Below, piece after piece: positions 22,337 through 29,125 of a stretch of 32,938 nucleotides of DNA (positions are counted from its first letter, which is position 1; every line of letters begins with the position of its first letter). This DNA is from JBDTGE01 sp050742975. Lineage in GTDB: Bacteria; Actinomycetota; Actinomycetes; Mycobacteriales; Jatrophihabitantaceae. The stretch is from assembly GCA_050742975.1 (NCBI GenBank), contig JBOGDQ010000006.1, positions 1 through 32,938 on the forward strand, given 5' to 3'. The notes beneath the pieces are model-generated. The model searched no databases. It saw nothing but the letters and a program-made list of their open reading frames with translations, and was not told where the DNA came from. The translations under genes and the position numbers were made by a program.

Positions 22337-23967
22337 TGCCTCATACGCATGACGTCACCAACCAGGTCCCGCCCCATACCGGCCTGGACATCTCGACCCA
22401 CCCGGCGCTGTGGGAGGCGTTGCATCGCGAGGGTGCCGGCTGGGCCGAGGACGAGGTCCGCGAACTCGCGCTGCTCGCGAACAGCGAAACCGTGCAGGGG
22501 TGGGGCCGGCTGGCCGACACGCACCCGCCGGTGCTGCGCACGCATGACCGCTACGGCAACCGCATCGACGAGGTCGACTACCTGCCCCAGTACCACGAGT
22601 TGATGCGCACGGCGGTCGAGCACGGGCTGCATGGTGCCCCGTGGGACGACGCCCGGCAGGGCGCCCACGTCGCCCGAGCGGCGAAGGTTCTGGCCTGGGG
22701 CCCGTCCGACGCGGGGCACATGTGCCCGATCTCGATGACGTACGCGGTCGTGCCCGCGCTGCGTGGCACGCCGAGCCTCGCCGCGGCGTACGAGCCGCTG
22801 CTGACCAACCGGGTGTACGACTTCGGGCTGCGGGCGCCGCTGACCAAGCGCGGGTTGATCGCCGGGATGTCGATGACCGAGAAGCAGGGCGGCTCGGACG
22901 TCCGGGCCAACACCACCCGCGCGGTCGAGCAGGCCGACGGCAGTTACCTGCTGACCGGCCACAAGTGGTTCACCTCGGCGCCGATGTCCGACCTGTTCCT
23001 CACGCTCGCCCAGACCGGCGGTGGCCTGTCCTGCTTCCTCGTCCCGCGGGTGCTGCCCGACGGCACACGGAACGCGTTCTTCCTGCAGCGGTTGAAGGAC
23101 AAGCTCGGCAACCGGTCGAATGCGTCGGCCGAGATCGAGTACGAGGACGCCGCCGGCTGGCTGGTCGGCGAGCCCGGCCGCGGTGTCCGCACGATCATCG
23201 AGATGGTCAACATGACCCGGCTGGACTGCGCGCTGATGGCCGCGGCGGGGATGCGGATAGGCGTCGCCAACGCGATCCACCACGCCCGCTATCGCCGCGT
23301 GTTCGGGACGCGGCTGCTCGAGCAGCCGGCGATGGTCAACGTCCTGACCGACCTCGCCGTCGACTCCGAGGCTGCGACAGCGGCGACCCTGCGACTGGCC
23401 GGTGCCGTCGACCGGTCGCTGCGCGGGGACGTCCGCGAGGCGGCGGTCCGCCGGGTCGGGCTCGCCGTCACCAAGTACTGGCTGTGCAAGCGATGGTCCA
23501 CACATGCGGCCGAGTCGCTGGAGTGTCTCGGCGGCAACGGGTACGTCGAGGAGTCGGGGATGCCGCGCCTGTATCGCGAGGCGCCGCTCGTCTCGATCTG
23601 GGAGGGTTCGGGCAATGTCGCGGCCCTGGACACGCTGCGCGCGATGGCGAAGGAGCCCGAGACGATCGAGGCGTTCTTCGGTGAGTTGGAGCTCGCGACG
23701 GGGGCCGATGCCCGCTACGACGGCGCGCTGTCGATGCTGCGCAACGAGTTCTCCGATCCCGACGACCTGCAGTACCGCGCCCGCCACGTCGTCGAGCGGA
23801 TGGCGATGCTGCTGCAGGGCGGCCTGCTGCTGCGGGCCGGCGATCATGCCGTGTCGGACGCGTTCAACGCCTCCCGCCTGGCGCGGGACTGGGGGGTCGC
23901 GTACGGCACGCTGCCGCGAGGCGTGGACACGGGCGCGATCCTCGACCGCGCGAAGGTGCAAGCCTGA
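22336..23967 (+). CDS. aidB: AidB-like acyl-CoA dehydrogenase family protein
   Basis: A 543-residue flavoprotein of the AidB branch. It follows E. coli AidB closely: THDVTNQVPP at the start, MTEKQGGSDVRANTT, LTGHKWFTSAPMSDLFL, GGLSCFLVPRVLPDGTRN, LQRLKDKLGNRSNAS, MTRLDCAL, LECLGGNGYVEESGMPRLYREAPLVSIWEGSGN. E. coli AidB binds DNA and is induced by alkylating agents; actinobacterial homologues often sit with fatty-acid genes instead. The start at ATG 22336 has GGGAG upstream and overlaps the TetR stop; the frame is open a little further upstream. An enoyl-CoA hydratase remnant in the same reading frame follows the stop. Confidence 0.93.
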   Translation: MPHTHDVTNQVPPHTGLDISTHPALWEALHREGAGWAEDEVRELALLANSETVQGWGRLADTHPPVLRTHDRYGNRIDEVDYLPQYHELMRTAVEHGLHGAPWDDARQGAHVARAAKVLAWGPSDAGHMCPISMTYAVVPALRGTPSLAAAYEPLLTNRVYDFGLRAPLTKRGLIAGMSMTEKQGGSDVRANTTRAVEQADGSYLLTGHKWFTSAPMSDLFLTLAQTGGGLSCFLVPRVLPDGTRNAFFLQRLKDKLGNRSNASAEIEYEDAAGWLVGEPGRGVRTIIEMVNMTRLDCALMAAAGMRIGVANAIHHARYRRVFGTRLLEQPAMVNVLTDLAVDSEAATAATLRLAGAVDRSLRGDVREAAVRRVGLAVTKYWLCKRWSTHAAESLECLGGNGYVEESGMPRLYREAPLVSIWEGSGNVAALDTLRAMAKEPETIEAFFGELELATGADARYDGALSMLRNEFSDPDDLQYRARHVVERMAMLLQGGLLLRAGDHAVSDAFNASRLARDWGVAYGTLPRGVDTGAILDRAKVQA

Positions 23968-24150
23968 GCGGGGCGACGCGCACCGATCACGTTCGGCGGC
24001 GCGAGCCGCGACGTCACGATGGACACCCCGGTCGAGTTCGCCGATGCCGTGGAGAGCGTGGACCTCGATCGGGGTGTGCGCGTCATCGTCGTCGCCGGAC
24101 ATGGGGCCGGGTTCTGTGTCGCCTATGACCTGGCGATATTCCGCCGCTGA
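23968..24150 (+). pseudogene. Remnant of an enoyl-CoA hydratase gene
   Basis: After the AidB stop the same frame stays open to the TGA at 24148-24150. From the ATG at 24019 it reads MDTPVEFADAVESVDLDRGV, then RVIVVAGHGAGFCVAYDLAIF. This matches the N-terminal part of crotonases (…DA-x-R-V-V-V-x-G-x-G-x-x-F-C-x-G-x-DL…), with Gly replaced by Ala in FCVAYDL, a position that helps form the oxyanion hole. Only about 45 residues of some 260 remain and nothing similar follows. It is probably a decayed gene that once followed aidB. Confidence 0.6.
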
Positions 24151-24157
24151 CCCTTAT

Positions 24158-24172
24158 CGAGAACGATTCTCA
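24158..24172. promoter_or_regulatory. Zur/Fur-like box before the ZIP gene
   Basis: CGAGAAC-G-ATTCTCA (minus strand TGAGAAT-C-GTTCTCG) has the 7-1-7 form of Zur/Fur sites. It lies just upstream of the -10-like box, where a repressor would block RNA polymerase. Confidence 0.68.
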
Positions 24173-24179
24173 TATCGAG

Positions 24180-24185
24180 TACTGT
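24180..24185 (+). promoter_or_regulatory. -10-like box, leaderless ZIP gene
   Basis: TACTGT lies 7 bases before the ATG at 24193. No Shine-Dalgarno is present. Confidence 0.5.
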
Positions 24186-24192
24186 TCGCCGT

Positions 24193-24927
24193 ATGGCGAT
24201 CCTGGTGGCGTTCGGCTCCCTGCTCTCGACCCTGCTCGGTGGCCTGATCGCCATGCGGGCCCGCGACAAGCTGCACCTGGTGCTAGGGCTGGCCGCCGGC
24301 GTGATGCTGGGCGTGGTCGCCTTCGACCTGCTGCCCGAGGCCATTGCGCAGTCGGGGCAGATCGTCTTCGGCGTTCCGGCGGCGATGCTAATGACGATCG
24401 GCGGGTTCTTCACCGTCCACATCGTCGAGCGCTCGCTGGCGATCCACCGCGGGCACGAGGGTGAGTTCGAGGGGCACCACCAGCATGGGCTGGAGTCCGT
24501 CGGTCTGCTGGCGGGCAGCGGTCTGGTGGCGCACAGCTTTCTCGACGGCGTCGGGATCGGCCTGGGCTACCAGGCGGGCGCCGCGGTGGGCCTTGTCGTC
24601 GCGATCGCGGTGATCTCACACGACTTCGCGGACGGCTTCAACACGTTCACGATCACCTCGCTCTACGGCAACGCCAGGCGCCGCGCGCTCACGCTGCTGG
24701 CGCTCGACGCGCTGGCTCCGGTTGCCGGCGCGATCGTGGGGACGCTGGTGCACGTTCCGCGGGGAGCTATCGGGCTCTACCTCGCCTACTTCGCCGGATT
24801 CCTGCTGTACCTGGCAACCGCGGACATCCTGCCCGAGGCGCACGCACGGCACCCGTCGCGGCTCACCTTGGTGTTCACCGTGGCCGGTGCGGGGTTCATG
24901 TGGCTCGTGGTCGGGCTCAGCCACTGA
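24193..24927 (+). CDS. ZIP-family metal (probably zinc) importer
   Basis: A 244-residue protein with about eight membrane helices. ZIP signatures are HSFLDGVGIGLGY in helix 4 and ISHDFADGFNTF in helix 5, which form the metal pathway. The loop between helices 3 and 4 is His-rich (HRGHEGEFEGHHQHG) and probably binds metal. ZIP proteins bring Zn2+ (or Fe2+/Mn2+) into the cytoplasm. The Zur-like box upstream supports zinc and induction by zinc shortage. It ends in a 9-bp hairpin facing the convergent DUF5999 gene. Confidence 0.9.
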   Translation: MAILVAFGSLLSTLLGGLIAMRARDKLHLVLGLAAGVMLGVVAFDLLPEAIAQSGQIVFGVPAAMLMTIGGFFTVHIVERSLAIHRGHEGEFEGHHQHGLESVGLLAGSGLVAHSFLDGVGIGLGYQAGAAVGLVVAIAVISHDFADGFNTFTITSLYGNARRRALTLLALDALAPVAGAIVGTLVHVPRGAIGLYLAYFAGFLLYLATADILPEAHARHPSRLTLVFTVAGAGFMWLVVGLSH

Positions 24928-24946
24928 CGGGAGCGCGGCTCCCGTC
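24926..24946. terminator. Hairpin terminator between ZIP and DUF5999 genes
   Basis: A perfect 9-bp stem GACGGGAGC / GCTCCCGTC with loop GCG, starting in the ZIP stop codon. There is no T-tract. It is convergent and so probably shared. Confidence 0.65.
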
Positions 24947-24951
24947 GTAGG

Positions 24952-25203
24952 TCAGCTGGCGCGGCGGTGCGGGGAGGCGAGGAGCAACTCGCGGCGACGG
25001 GCCGCGCAACTCTGCCCGTCCGGCAGGAGTTCACCGAAGTCCTCGAAAAGTACGACGCCGTTGCAGAGCAGGCTCCAGCCCTGCTCCGGGTGCGCGGCTA
25101 CGACATGCGCCGCGTCCCGATCAGAGGCGTCGGCGGCGGGGCACGGCGGGGTATGCCGGCAGATGGGCTGGGCCGGGATTGCCGGCTCGGTCAGCGTGGT
25201 CAT
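24952..25203 (-). CDS. DUF5999-type small Cys/His protein
   Basis: An 83-residue protein with the conserved core CRHTPPCPAADASDRDAAHVVAAHPEQGWSLLCNGVVLFEDFGELLPDG, which I recognise from Streptomyces and relatives as the DUF5999 family. The three Cys and nearby His could bind a metal or an Fe-S cluster, but nothing is established. I chose the ATG at 25203, with AGGA 7 bases upstream. The frame extends to 25320, but that part lacks family similarity. It is convergent with the ZIP gene. The 228-base gap to guaB1 must hold the promoters of both genes; I see no clear operator in it. Confidence 0.8.
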   Translation of the reverse strand: MTTLTEPAIPAQPICRHTPPCPAADASDRDAAHVVAAHPEQGWSLLCNGVVLFEDFGELLPDGQSCAARRRELLLASPHRRAS

Positions 25204-25419
25204 GTGCGTGTCCTGTAATCGCTTCCGGTAGAGAGCTACGTCACAAGTGTGCGCGTTGTGCGGCCGTTGTCCAGTCACCGCGCTGACCTGTGGATCTGAA
25301 TATCGGACATACCCGTCCACGAATGTAAAGTCCGCGTGAGATTGTTATCTTCGCGTGACCTTGGCAGGCGTCCGGACCCCACGGTAGCCGCCCAGGGGAC
25401 CAACCGCGTACCGGCCTGG

Positions 25420-25425
25420 GATGCT
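25420..25425 (+). promoter_or_regulatory. -10-like box, leaderless guaB1
   Basis: GATGCT lies 6 bases before the ATG at 25432. It decides this start over the longer upstream frame. Confidence 0.5.
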
Positions 25426-25431
25426 TGGGCC

Positions 25432-26865
25432 ATGCGCTTCATCGACGCCGTGCCGCCGTTCGAACTCACCTACGACGACGTCTTCATGGTCCCGGCCCGA
25501 TCGGACGTCGCCTCCCGGTTCGACGTCGACCTGAGCACGGGGGACGGTAGCGGGGCGACGATCCCGCTGGTCGTGTCCAACATGACGGCGGTGGCCGGTC
25601 GGCGGATGGCCGAAACCACGGCCCGTCGCGGCGCCCTCACCGTCATCCCGCAGGACATCCCGGCTCCGGTGGTCGGCGAGGTCGTCAGCTGGGTCAAGCA
25701 GCGCCACCTGGTGGTCGACACGGCGGTGACCCTCACACCACAGAGCCCGGTCAGCGACGCGCTGGCCCTGATGCCCAAGCGCGCGCACGGGGTCGTGATC
25801 GTTGTCGACGACGGTCGGCCGGTCGGCGTCGTGACCGAGGCCGACTGCCTCGGCGCCGACCGCTTCGCGCAGCTGCACCAGGTGATGTCCCGCGACCCGC
25901 AGACGCTCACCGACCCGCTCGATCCGGCGCAGGCGTTCACCGAACTGGACCGCAATCGGCGCAGACTCGCTCCCGTTGTCGACTCCGGCGGAAGGCTGAT
26001 CGGCGTGCTGACCCGCACCGGTGCGCTGCGTTCGACCATCTACCAGCCGGCGGTCGACGCGTCCGGGCGGCTGCGGGTGGCGGCCGCGCTCGGCGTGAAC
26101 GGCGACGTCGCGGGCAAGGCGGCCGAGCTGCTGGCCGCCGGTGTGGACACGCTGATCCTGGACACCGCACACGGGCACCAGCAGCGGATGTTCGACGCCC
26201 TCGCCGCAGTGCGTGCCCTGGGGCCGGACGTTCCCGTCGTCGCCGGCAATGTCGTCTCTGCCGACGGCGTACGTGCGCTTGCGGATGCGGGCGCCGACGT
26301 GATCAAGGTGGGTGTCGGTCCGGGCGCCATGTGCACGACGCGGATGATGACCGGTGTCGGGCGACCGCAGTTCTCGGCAGTCCTCGAGTGTGCGTCCGCG
26401 GCGCGCGAGCTGGGCAAACACGTGTGGGCCGACGGGGGAGTGCGGCATCCGCGGGATGTGGCCCTGGCGCTGGCCGCGGGGGCGTCGTCGGTGATGATCG
26501 GCTCGTGGTTCGCGGGCACATACGAGTCACCCGGCGACGTGCACATCGACGCCGACGGGCGGATGTACAAGGACAGCTTCGGCATGGCGTCAGCGCGGGC
26601 GGTGGCCAACCGCACCAGCGGTGAGAACGCCTTCGAGAGGGCGCGCAAGGCACTGTTCGAGGAGGGCATCTCGTCCGGTCGTCAGTACATCGACCCCGCA
26701 CGTCCCGGGGTCGAGGACCTGCTGGACGAGATCACCGCGGGCGTCCGATCGGCATGCACGTACGCCGGCGCCTCGACGCTGCCCGAGTTCCACGAGCGGG
26801 CGGTGATCGGAGTGCAGTCCGCATCCGGTTACGCCGAAGGCCGACCGCTCTACGCCGGCTGGTGA
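25432..26865 (+). CDS. guaB1: GuaB1 family IMPDH/GMP reductase (GMP reductase)
   Basis: A 477-residue TIM-barrel enzyme with two CBS domains inserted at about residues 95-200. The sequence is close to M. tuberculosis GuaB1 (Rv1843c): MRFIDAVPPFELTYDDVFMVPARSDVASRFDVDLS, VVSNMTAVAGRRMAETTARRG, VKVGVGPGAMCTTRMMTG-like with the catalytic C301, VWADGGVRHPRDVALALAAGASSVMIGSWFAGTYESPG and the end GYAEGRPLYAGW. The mycobacterial enzyme has been shown to be a GMP reductase (GMP + NADPH to IMP + ammonia) controlled by ATP and GTP through the CBS part, rather than a true IMP dehydrogenase. The tryptophan attenuator follows within 50 bases. Confidence 0.93.
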   Translation: MRFIDAVPPFELTYDDVFMVPARSDVASRFDVDLSTGDGSGATIPLVVSNMTAVAGRRMAETTARRGALTVIPQDIPAPVVGEVVSWVKQRHLVVDTAVTLTPQSPVSDALALMPKRAHGVVIVVDDGRPVGVVTEADCLGADRFAQLHQVMSRDPQTLTDPLDPAQAFTELDRNRRRLAPVVDSGGRLIGVLTRTGALRSTIYQPAVDASGRLRVAAALGVNGDVAGKAAELLAAGVDTLILDTAHGHQQRMFDALAAVRALGPDVPVVAGNVVSADGVRALADAGADVIKVGVGPGAMCTTRMMTGVGRPQFSAVLECASAARELGKHVWADGGVRHPRDVALALAAGASSVMIGSWFAGTYESPGDVHIDADGRMYKDSFGMASARAVANRTSGENAFERARKALFEEGISSGRQYIDPARPGVEDLLDEITAGVRSACTYAGASTLPEFHERAVIGVQSASGYAEGRPLYAGW

Positions 26866-26899
26866 GTCCGGGCTACGAGATCGTACTTCCGCTGCGAGC

Positions 26900-26905
26900 T
26901 ACGCT
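26900..26905 (+). promoter_or_regulatory. -10-like box of the trp leader
   Basis: TACGCT lies 6 bases before the ATG of the leader peptide, so the leader mRNA would begin with its own start codon. No convincing -35 is seen. Confidence 0.6.
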
Positions 26906-26911
26906 CTCGCC

Positions 26912-26950
26912 ATGACCACGAGCCGCACCGCCTGGTGGCTGTCCGCTTAG
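26912..26950 (+). CDS. Tryptophan leader peptide
   Basis: A 12-residue ORF, MTTSRTAWWLSA, with two adjacent Trp codons at 26933-26938 and a TAG at 26948-26950. Trp is rare, so the pair is a clear sensing signal. When charged Trp-tRNA is scarce the ribosome stalls here and covers the first pairing segment of the leader RNA. Confidence 0.9.
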   Translation: MTTSRTAWWLSA

Positions 26951-27002
26951 GACGGTCACCTCCGCGCTGCTCGCAACCGGGCCGTCCGTTTTCGGACGGC
27001 CC
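26939..27002 (+). promoter_or_regulatory. Trp attenuator before trpS
   Basis: Segment 1 CTGTCC (26939-26944) can pair with segment 2 GGACGG (26950-26955). Segment 2 can instead pair with CCGTCC (26982-26987) in segment 3. Segment 3, GGGCCGTCCG (26979-26988), forms a perfect 10-bp terminator with CGGACGGCCC (26993-27002) around a TTTT loop, followed by TTGG. Stalling at the Trp codons hides segment 1 and favours the 2:3 antiterminator; free translation allows the terminator. Confidence 0.88.
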
Positions 27003-27049
27003 TTGGCATACCCCGACACGGACGCGCCCCTGACCTTCAGGAGCCATCG

Positions 27050-28063
27050 ATGTCCCGTATCCTTACCGGCGACCGACCCACCGGCCCGCTGCACCTCGGC
27101 CACTACTTCGGCACGCTGGCCAATCGCGTGCGCCTGCAGGGCGACGGGCACGAGCTGTTCGTTCTGATCGCCGACTACCAGGTGATCGCAGACCGCGATC
27201 ACCCCGGTGATCTGGCCGCGGCAACACGCGGCCTCGTCCTGGACTACCTCGCGTGCGGGCTGGACCCGGACGAAACGGTGGTCTTCGCGCACAGCCTCGT
27301 GCCCGAGCTGAACCAGCTGATGCTGCCGTTCCTGTCCCTCGTGAGCATCGCCGAGCTGTCGCGCAACCCGACGGTCAAGGACGAGATCCGCCTGGCCGCG
27401 GGGCGAACGGTCAGCGGCCTGATGCTGACATATCCGGTGCACCAGGCAGCGGACATCCTGTTCTGCAAGGCCGACCTGGTACCCGTCGGCCGCGATCAGC
27501 TGCCGCACCTGGAGGTGACGCGCAGCATCGCGCGGCGCTTCAACGAGCGCTACGGGACGCTCTTCCCACTGCCTGAGCCGCTGCTCGGCGACGTGCCCCT
27601 GCTGCTCGGCCTGGACGGCCGCAAGATGTCCAAGAGCCTCGGCAACGCCATCGCGCTGAGCGACGGGCGTGACCTCGTCGCGGCGAAGATCCGAGCCGCG
27701 CGTACCGACTCCGAGCGCACGATCACCTACGAGCCCGACCGACGGCCCGAGGTGGCCAACCTGCTGCGCATCGCCGCCCTGTGCTGCGGCAGCGAACCGG
27801 AGGCGCTGGCTGCCGGCATCGGGGACGGTGGTGCCGGCGCGCTCAAGGACGCCGTCGTGGACTCGGTGATCGACCTCTTGCGACCGATGCAGGCGCGCCG
27901 AGCCGGCTTCGACGACGGCGATGTGCGCCGCGTGCTCGGCCGCGGTACCCGGATCGCCAACGACGTTGCGGCGGCGACGCTCGCCGAGGTCCGTTCCCTG
28001 ATGGGCTTTCCGGAACCTGATCGCGCGGCCGCGACGTCAACGCTGTCAGGCGGCCGTCGCTGA
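27050..28063 (+). CDS. trpS: Tryptophanyl-tRNA synthetase, probably the auxiliary type
   Basis: A 337-residue class Ic synthetase that charges tRNA-Trp. The ATP-site motifs are HLGH (residues 15-18, in GDRPTGPLHLGHYFG) and KMSKS (192-196). The tryptophan-site and core segments include AELSRNPTVKDEI, TYPVHQAADILFCKADLVPVGRDQLPHLEVTRSIARRFNERYG. The GDRPTG-type N-terminus and the attenuator recall the auxiliary, indolmycin-resistant TrpRS of Streptomyces, which is controlled by ribosome-mediated attenuation. Whether a second, housekeeping trpS exists cannot be seen here. The ATG at 27050 has CAGGAG 5 bases upstream. Confidence 0.95.
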   Translation: MSRILTGDRPTGPLHLGHYFGTLANRVRLQGDGHELFVLIADYQVIADRDHPGDLAAATRGLVLDYLACGLDPDETVVFAHSLVPELNQLMLPFLSLVSIAELSRNPTVKDEIRLAAGRTVSGLMLTYPVHQAADILFCKADLVPVGRDQLPHLEVTRSIARRFNERYGTLFPLPEPLLGDVPLLLGLDGRKMSKSLGNAIALSDGRDLVAAKIRAARTDSERTITYEPDRRPEVANLLRIAALCCGSEPEALAAGIGDGGAGALKDAVVDSVIDLLRPMQARRAGFDDGDVRRVLGRGTRIANDVAAATLAEVRSLMGFPEPDRAAATSTLSGGRR

Positions 28064-28135
28064 AGCAGCCGGGCTGCAGTGCCCGTACGGCCCGTCCTGA
28101 TCGATCGGCCGCGTGCCGCAGCGGCCGGGGTGTGT

Positions 28136-28141
28136 GACAGT
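28136..28141 (+). promoter_or_regulatory. -10-like box, leaderless CDF gene
   Basis: GACAGT lies 6 bases before the GTG at 28148. It favours this start over the longer frame from 28079. Confidence 0.5.
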
Positions 28142-28147
28142 GGACAG

Positions 28148-29110
28148 GTGAGTCACGGACCCGGCCACACCGGCCACGCGCACCCGGTGACGGCTCAGAC
28201 CGACCGGCGCTGGCTGCTCGGCGCCCTGGTCGTGATCGTCGTGTTCATGGTCGGCGAGGTCGTCGCAGGTCTGCTGGCGCACTCGCTCGCGCTGATCACC
28301 GACGCCGGCCACATGGTCACCGATGCCGCTGCCATCGGCGTCGCGATCCTCGCGTCACGGATCGCGCAGCGTCCGGCCCGGGGGGCGTTCACCTACGGGT
28401 TCGCCCGCGTGGATGCGCTGTCGGGCCAGGCGAACGGGATCACCTTGCTGTTGCTGGCGATCTGGTTCGTGTTCGAAGGTGTCCGCCGCCTCGTCGACCC
28501 GGGTCCCGTGCACGGCGGCGTGGTCACGGTGGTTGCCCTGATCGGCGCGGCCGTGAATGTCCTTGCCACCTGGCTGGCGCGCAGGGCCGATCGTTCGAGT
28601 CTGAACGTCAAGGGCGTGCTGGCTCACCTGCTCACCGACATCTGGGCGTTCCTGGCGACCTTCGTCGCGGGCGTCGTCATCCTCTGGTCGGGATGGATGC
28701 GAGCCGACGCCGTTGCGTCGCTGATCGTGGCCGCCCTGATGGCGTGGACGGGTTGGGCGCTGGTGCACGCGGCCGGTCGGGTGTTCCTGGAGGCGGCACC
28801 GAGCGGGATCGACCCGAACGTGCTGGGCGATCAGATGGCTGCCGTGGACGGCGTGGCCGAGGTGCACGACCTGCATGTCTGGCAGATCGGCAGCGGTGAG
28901 GGAGCGGCGTCGGCGCACGTCCTGGTGAGCCCGCCGCACGACTGCCACGAGGTGAGTTCACGGCTGCGCGAGATGCTGGCCGACGCCTACGGTATCGCCC
29001 ACGTGACACTGCAGGCCGACCACGCCGACACGGCCGGCCGGGCAGACGGCCACGACGCCGGGAACTGCGTCGACGCGCATGGTGTCGTGCACATCGCACC
29101 GACGAAGTAA
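28148..29110 (+). CDS. Cation diffusion facilitator (zinc-type exporter)
   Basis: A 320-residue six-helix transporter that exchanges cytoplasmic Zn2+ or a similar metal for protons. The two metal-site pairs are visible in helix 2 (LITDAGHMVTDAAAI) and helix 5 (HLLTDIWAF). The N-terminus is His-rich (SHGPGHTGHAHP). The cytoplasmic C-terminal domain has VAEVHDLHVWQIGSGEGAASAHVLV, the usual metal-sensing fold, and the tail is also His/Asp-rich. It is followed after 15 bases by the WS/DGAT gene and probably shares its mRNA, with no obvious functional link. With the ZIP importer nearby, the window has both an importer and an exporter. Confidence 0.93.
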   Translation: MSHGPGHTGHAHPVTAQTDRRWLLGALVVIVVFMVGEVVAGLLAHSLALITDAGHMVTDAAAIGVAILASRIAQRPARGAFTYGFARVDALSGQANGITLLLLAIWFVFEGVRRLVDPGPVHGGVVTVVALIGAAVNVLATWLARRADRSSLNVKGVLAHLLTDIWAFLATFVAGVVILWSGWMRADAVASLIVAALMAWTGWALVHAAGRVFLEAAPSGIDPNVLGDQMAAVDGVAEVHDLHVWQIGSGEGAASAHVLVSPPHDCHEVSSRLREMLADAYGIAHVTLQADHADTAGRADGHDAGNCVDAHGVVHIAPTK

Positions 29111-29125
29111 CAGGAGGGGTAACGG

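Noticed and set aside
22051..24102. 683-codon open frame on the minus strand
   Set aside because: Antisense to the TetR and AidB-like genes; low-complexity Arg/His/Val composition typical of a shadow frame.
25204..25431. Possible riboswitch or operator upstream of guaB1
   Set aside because: No stable purine-riboswitch-like fold or clear palindrome could be found by eye, and a -10-like box 6 bases before the ATG argues for a leaderless mRNA.
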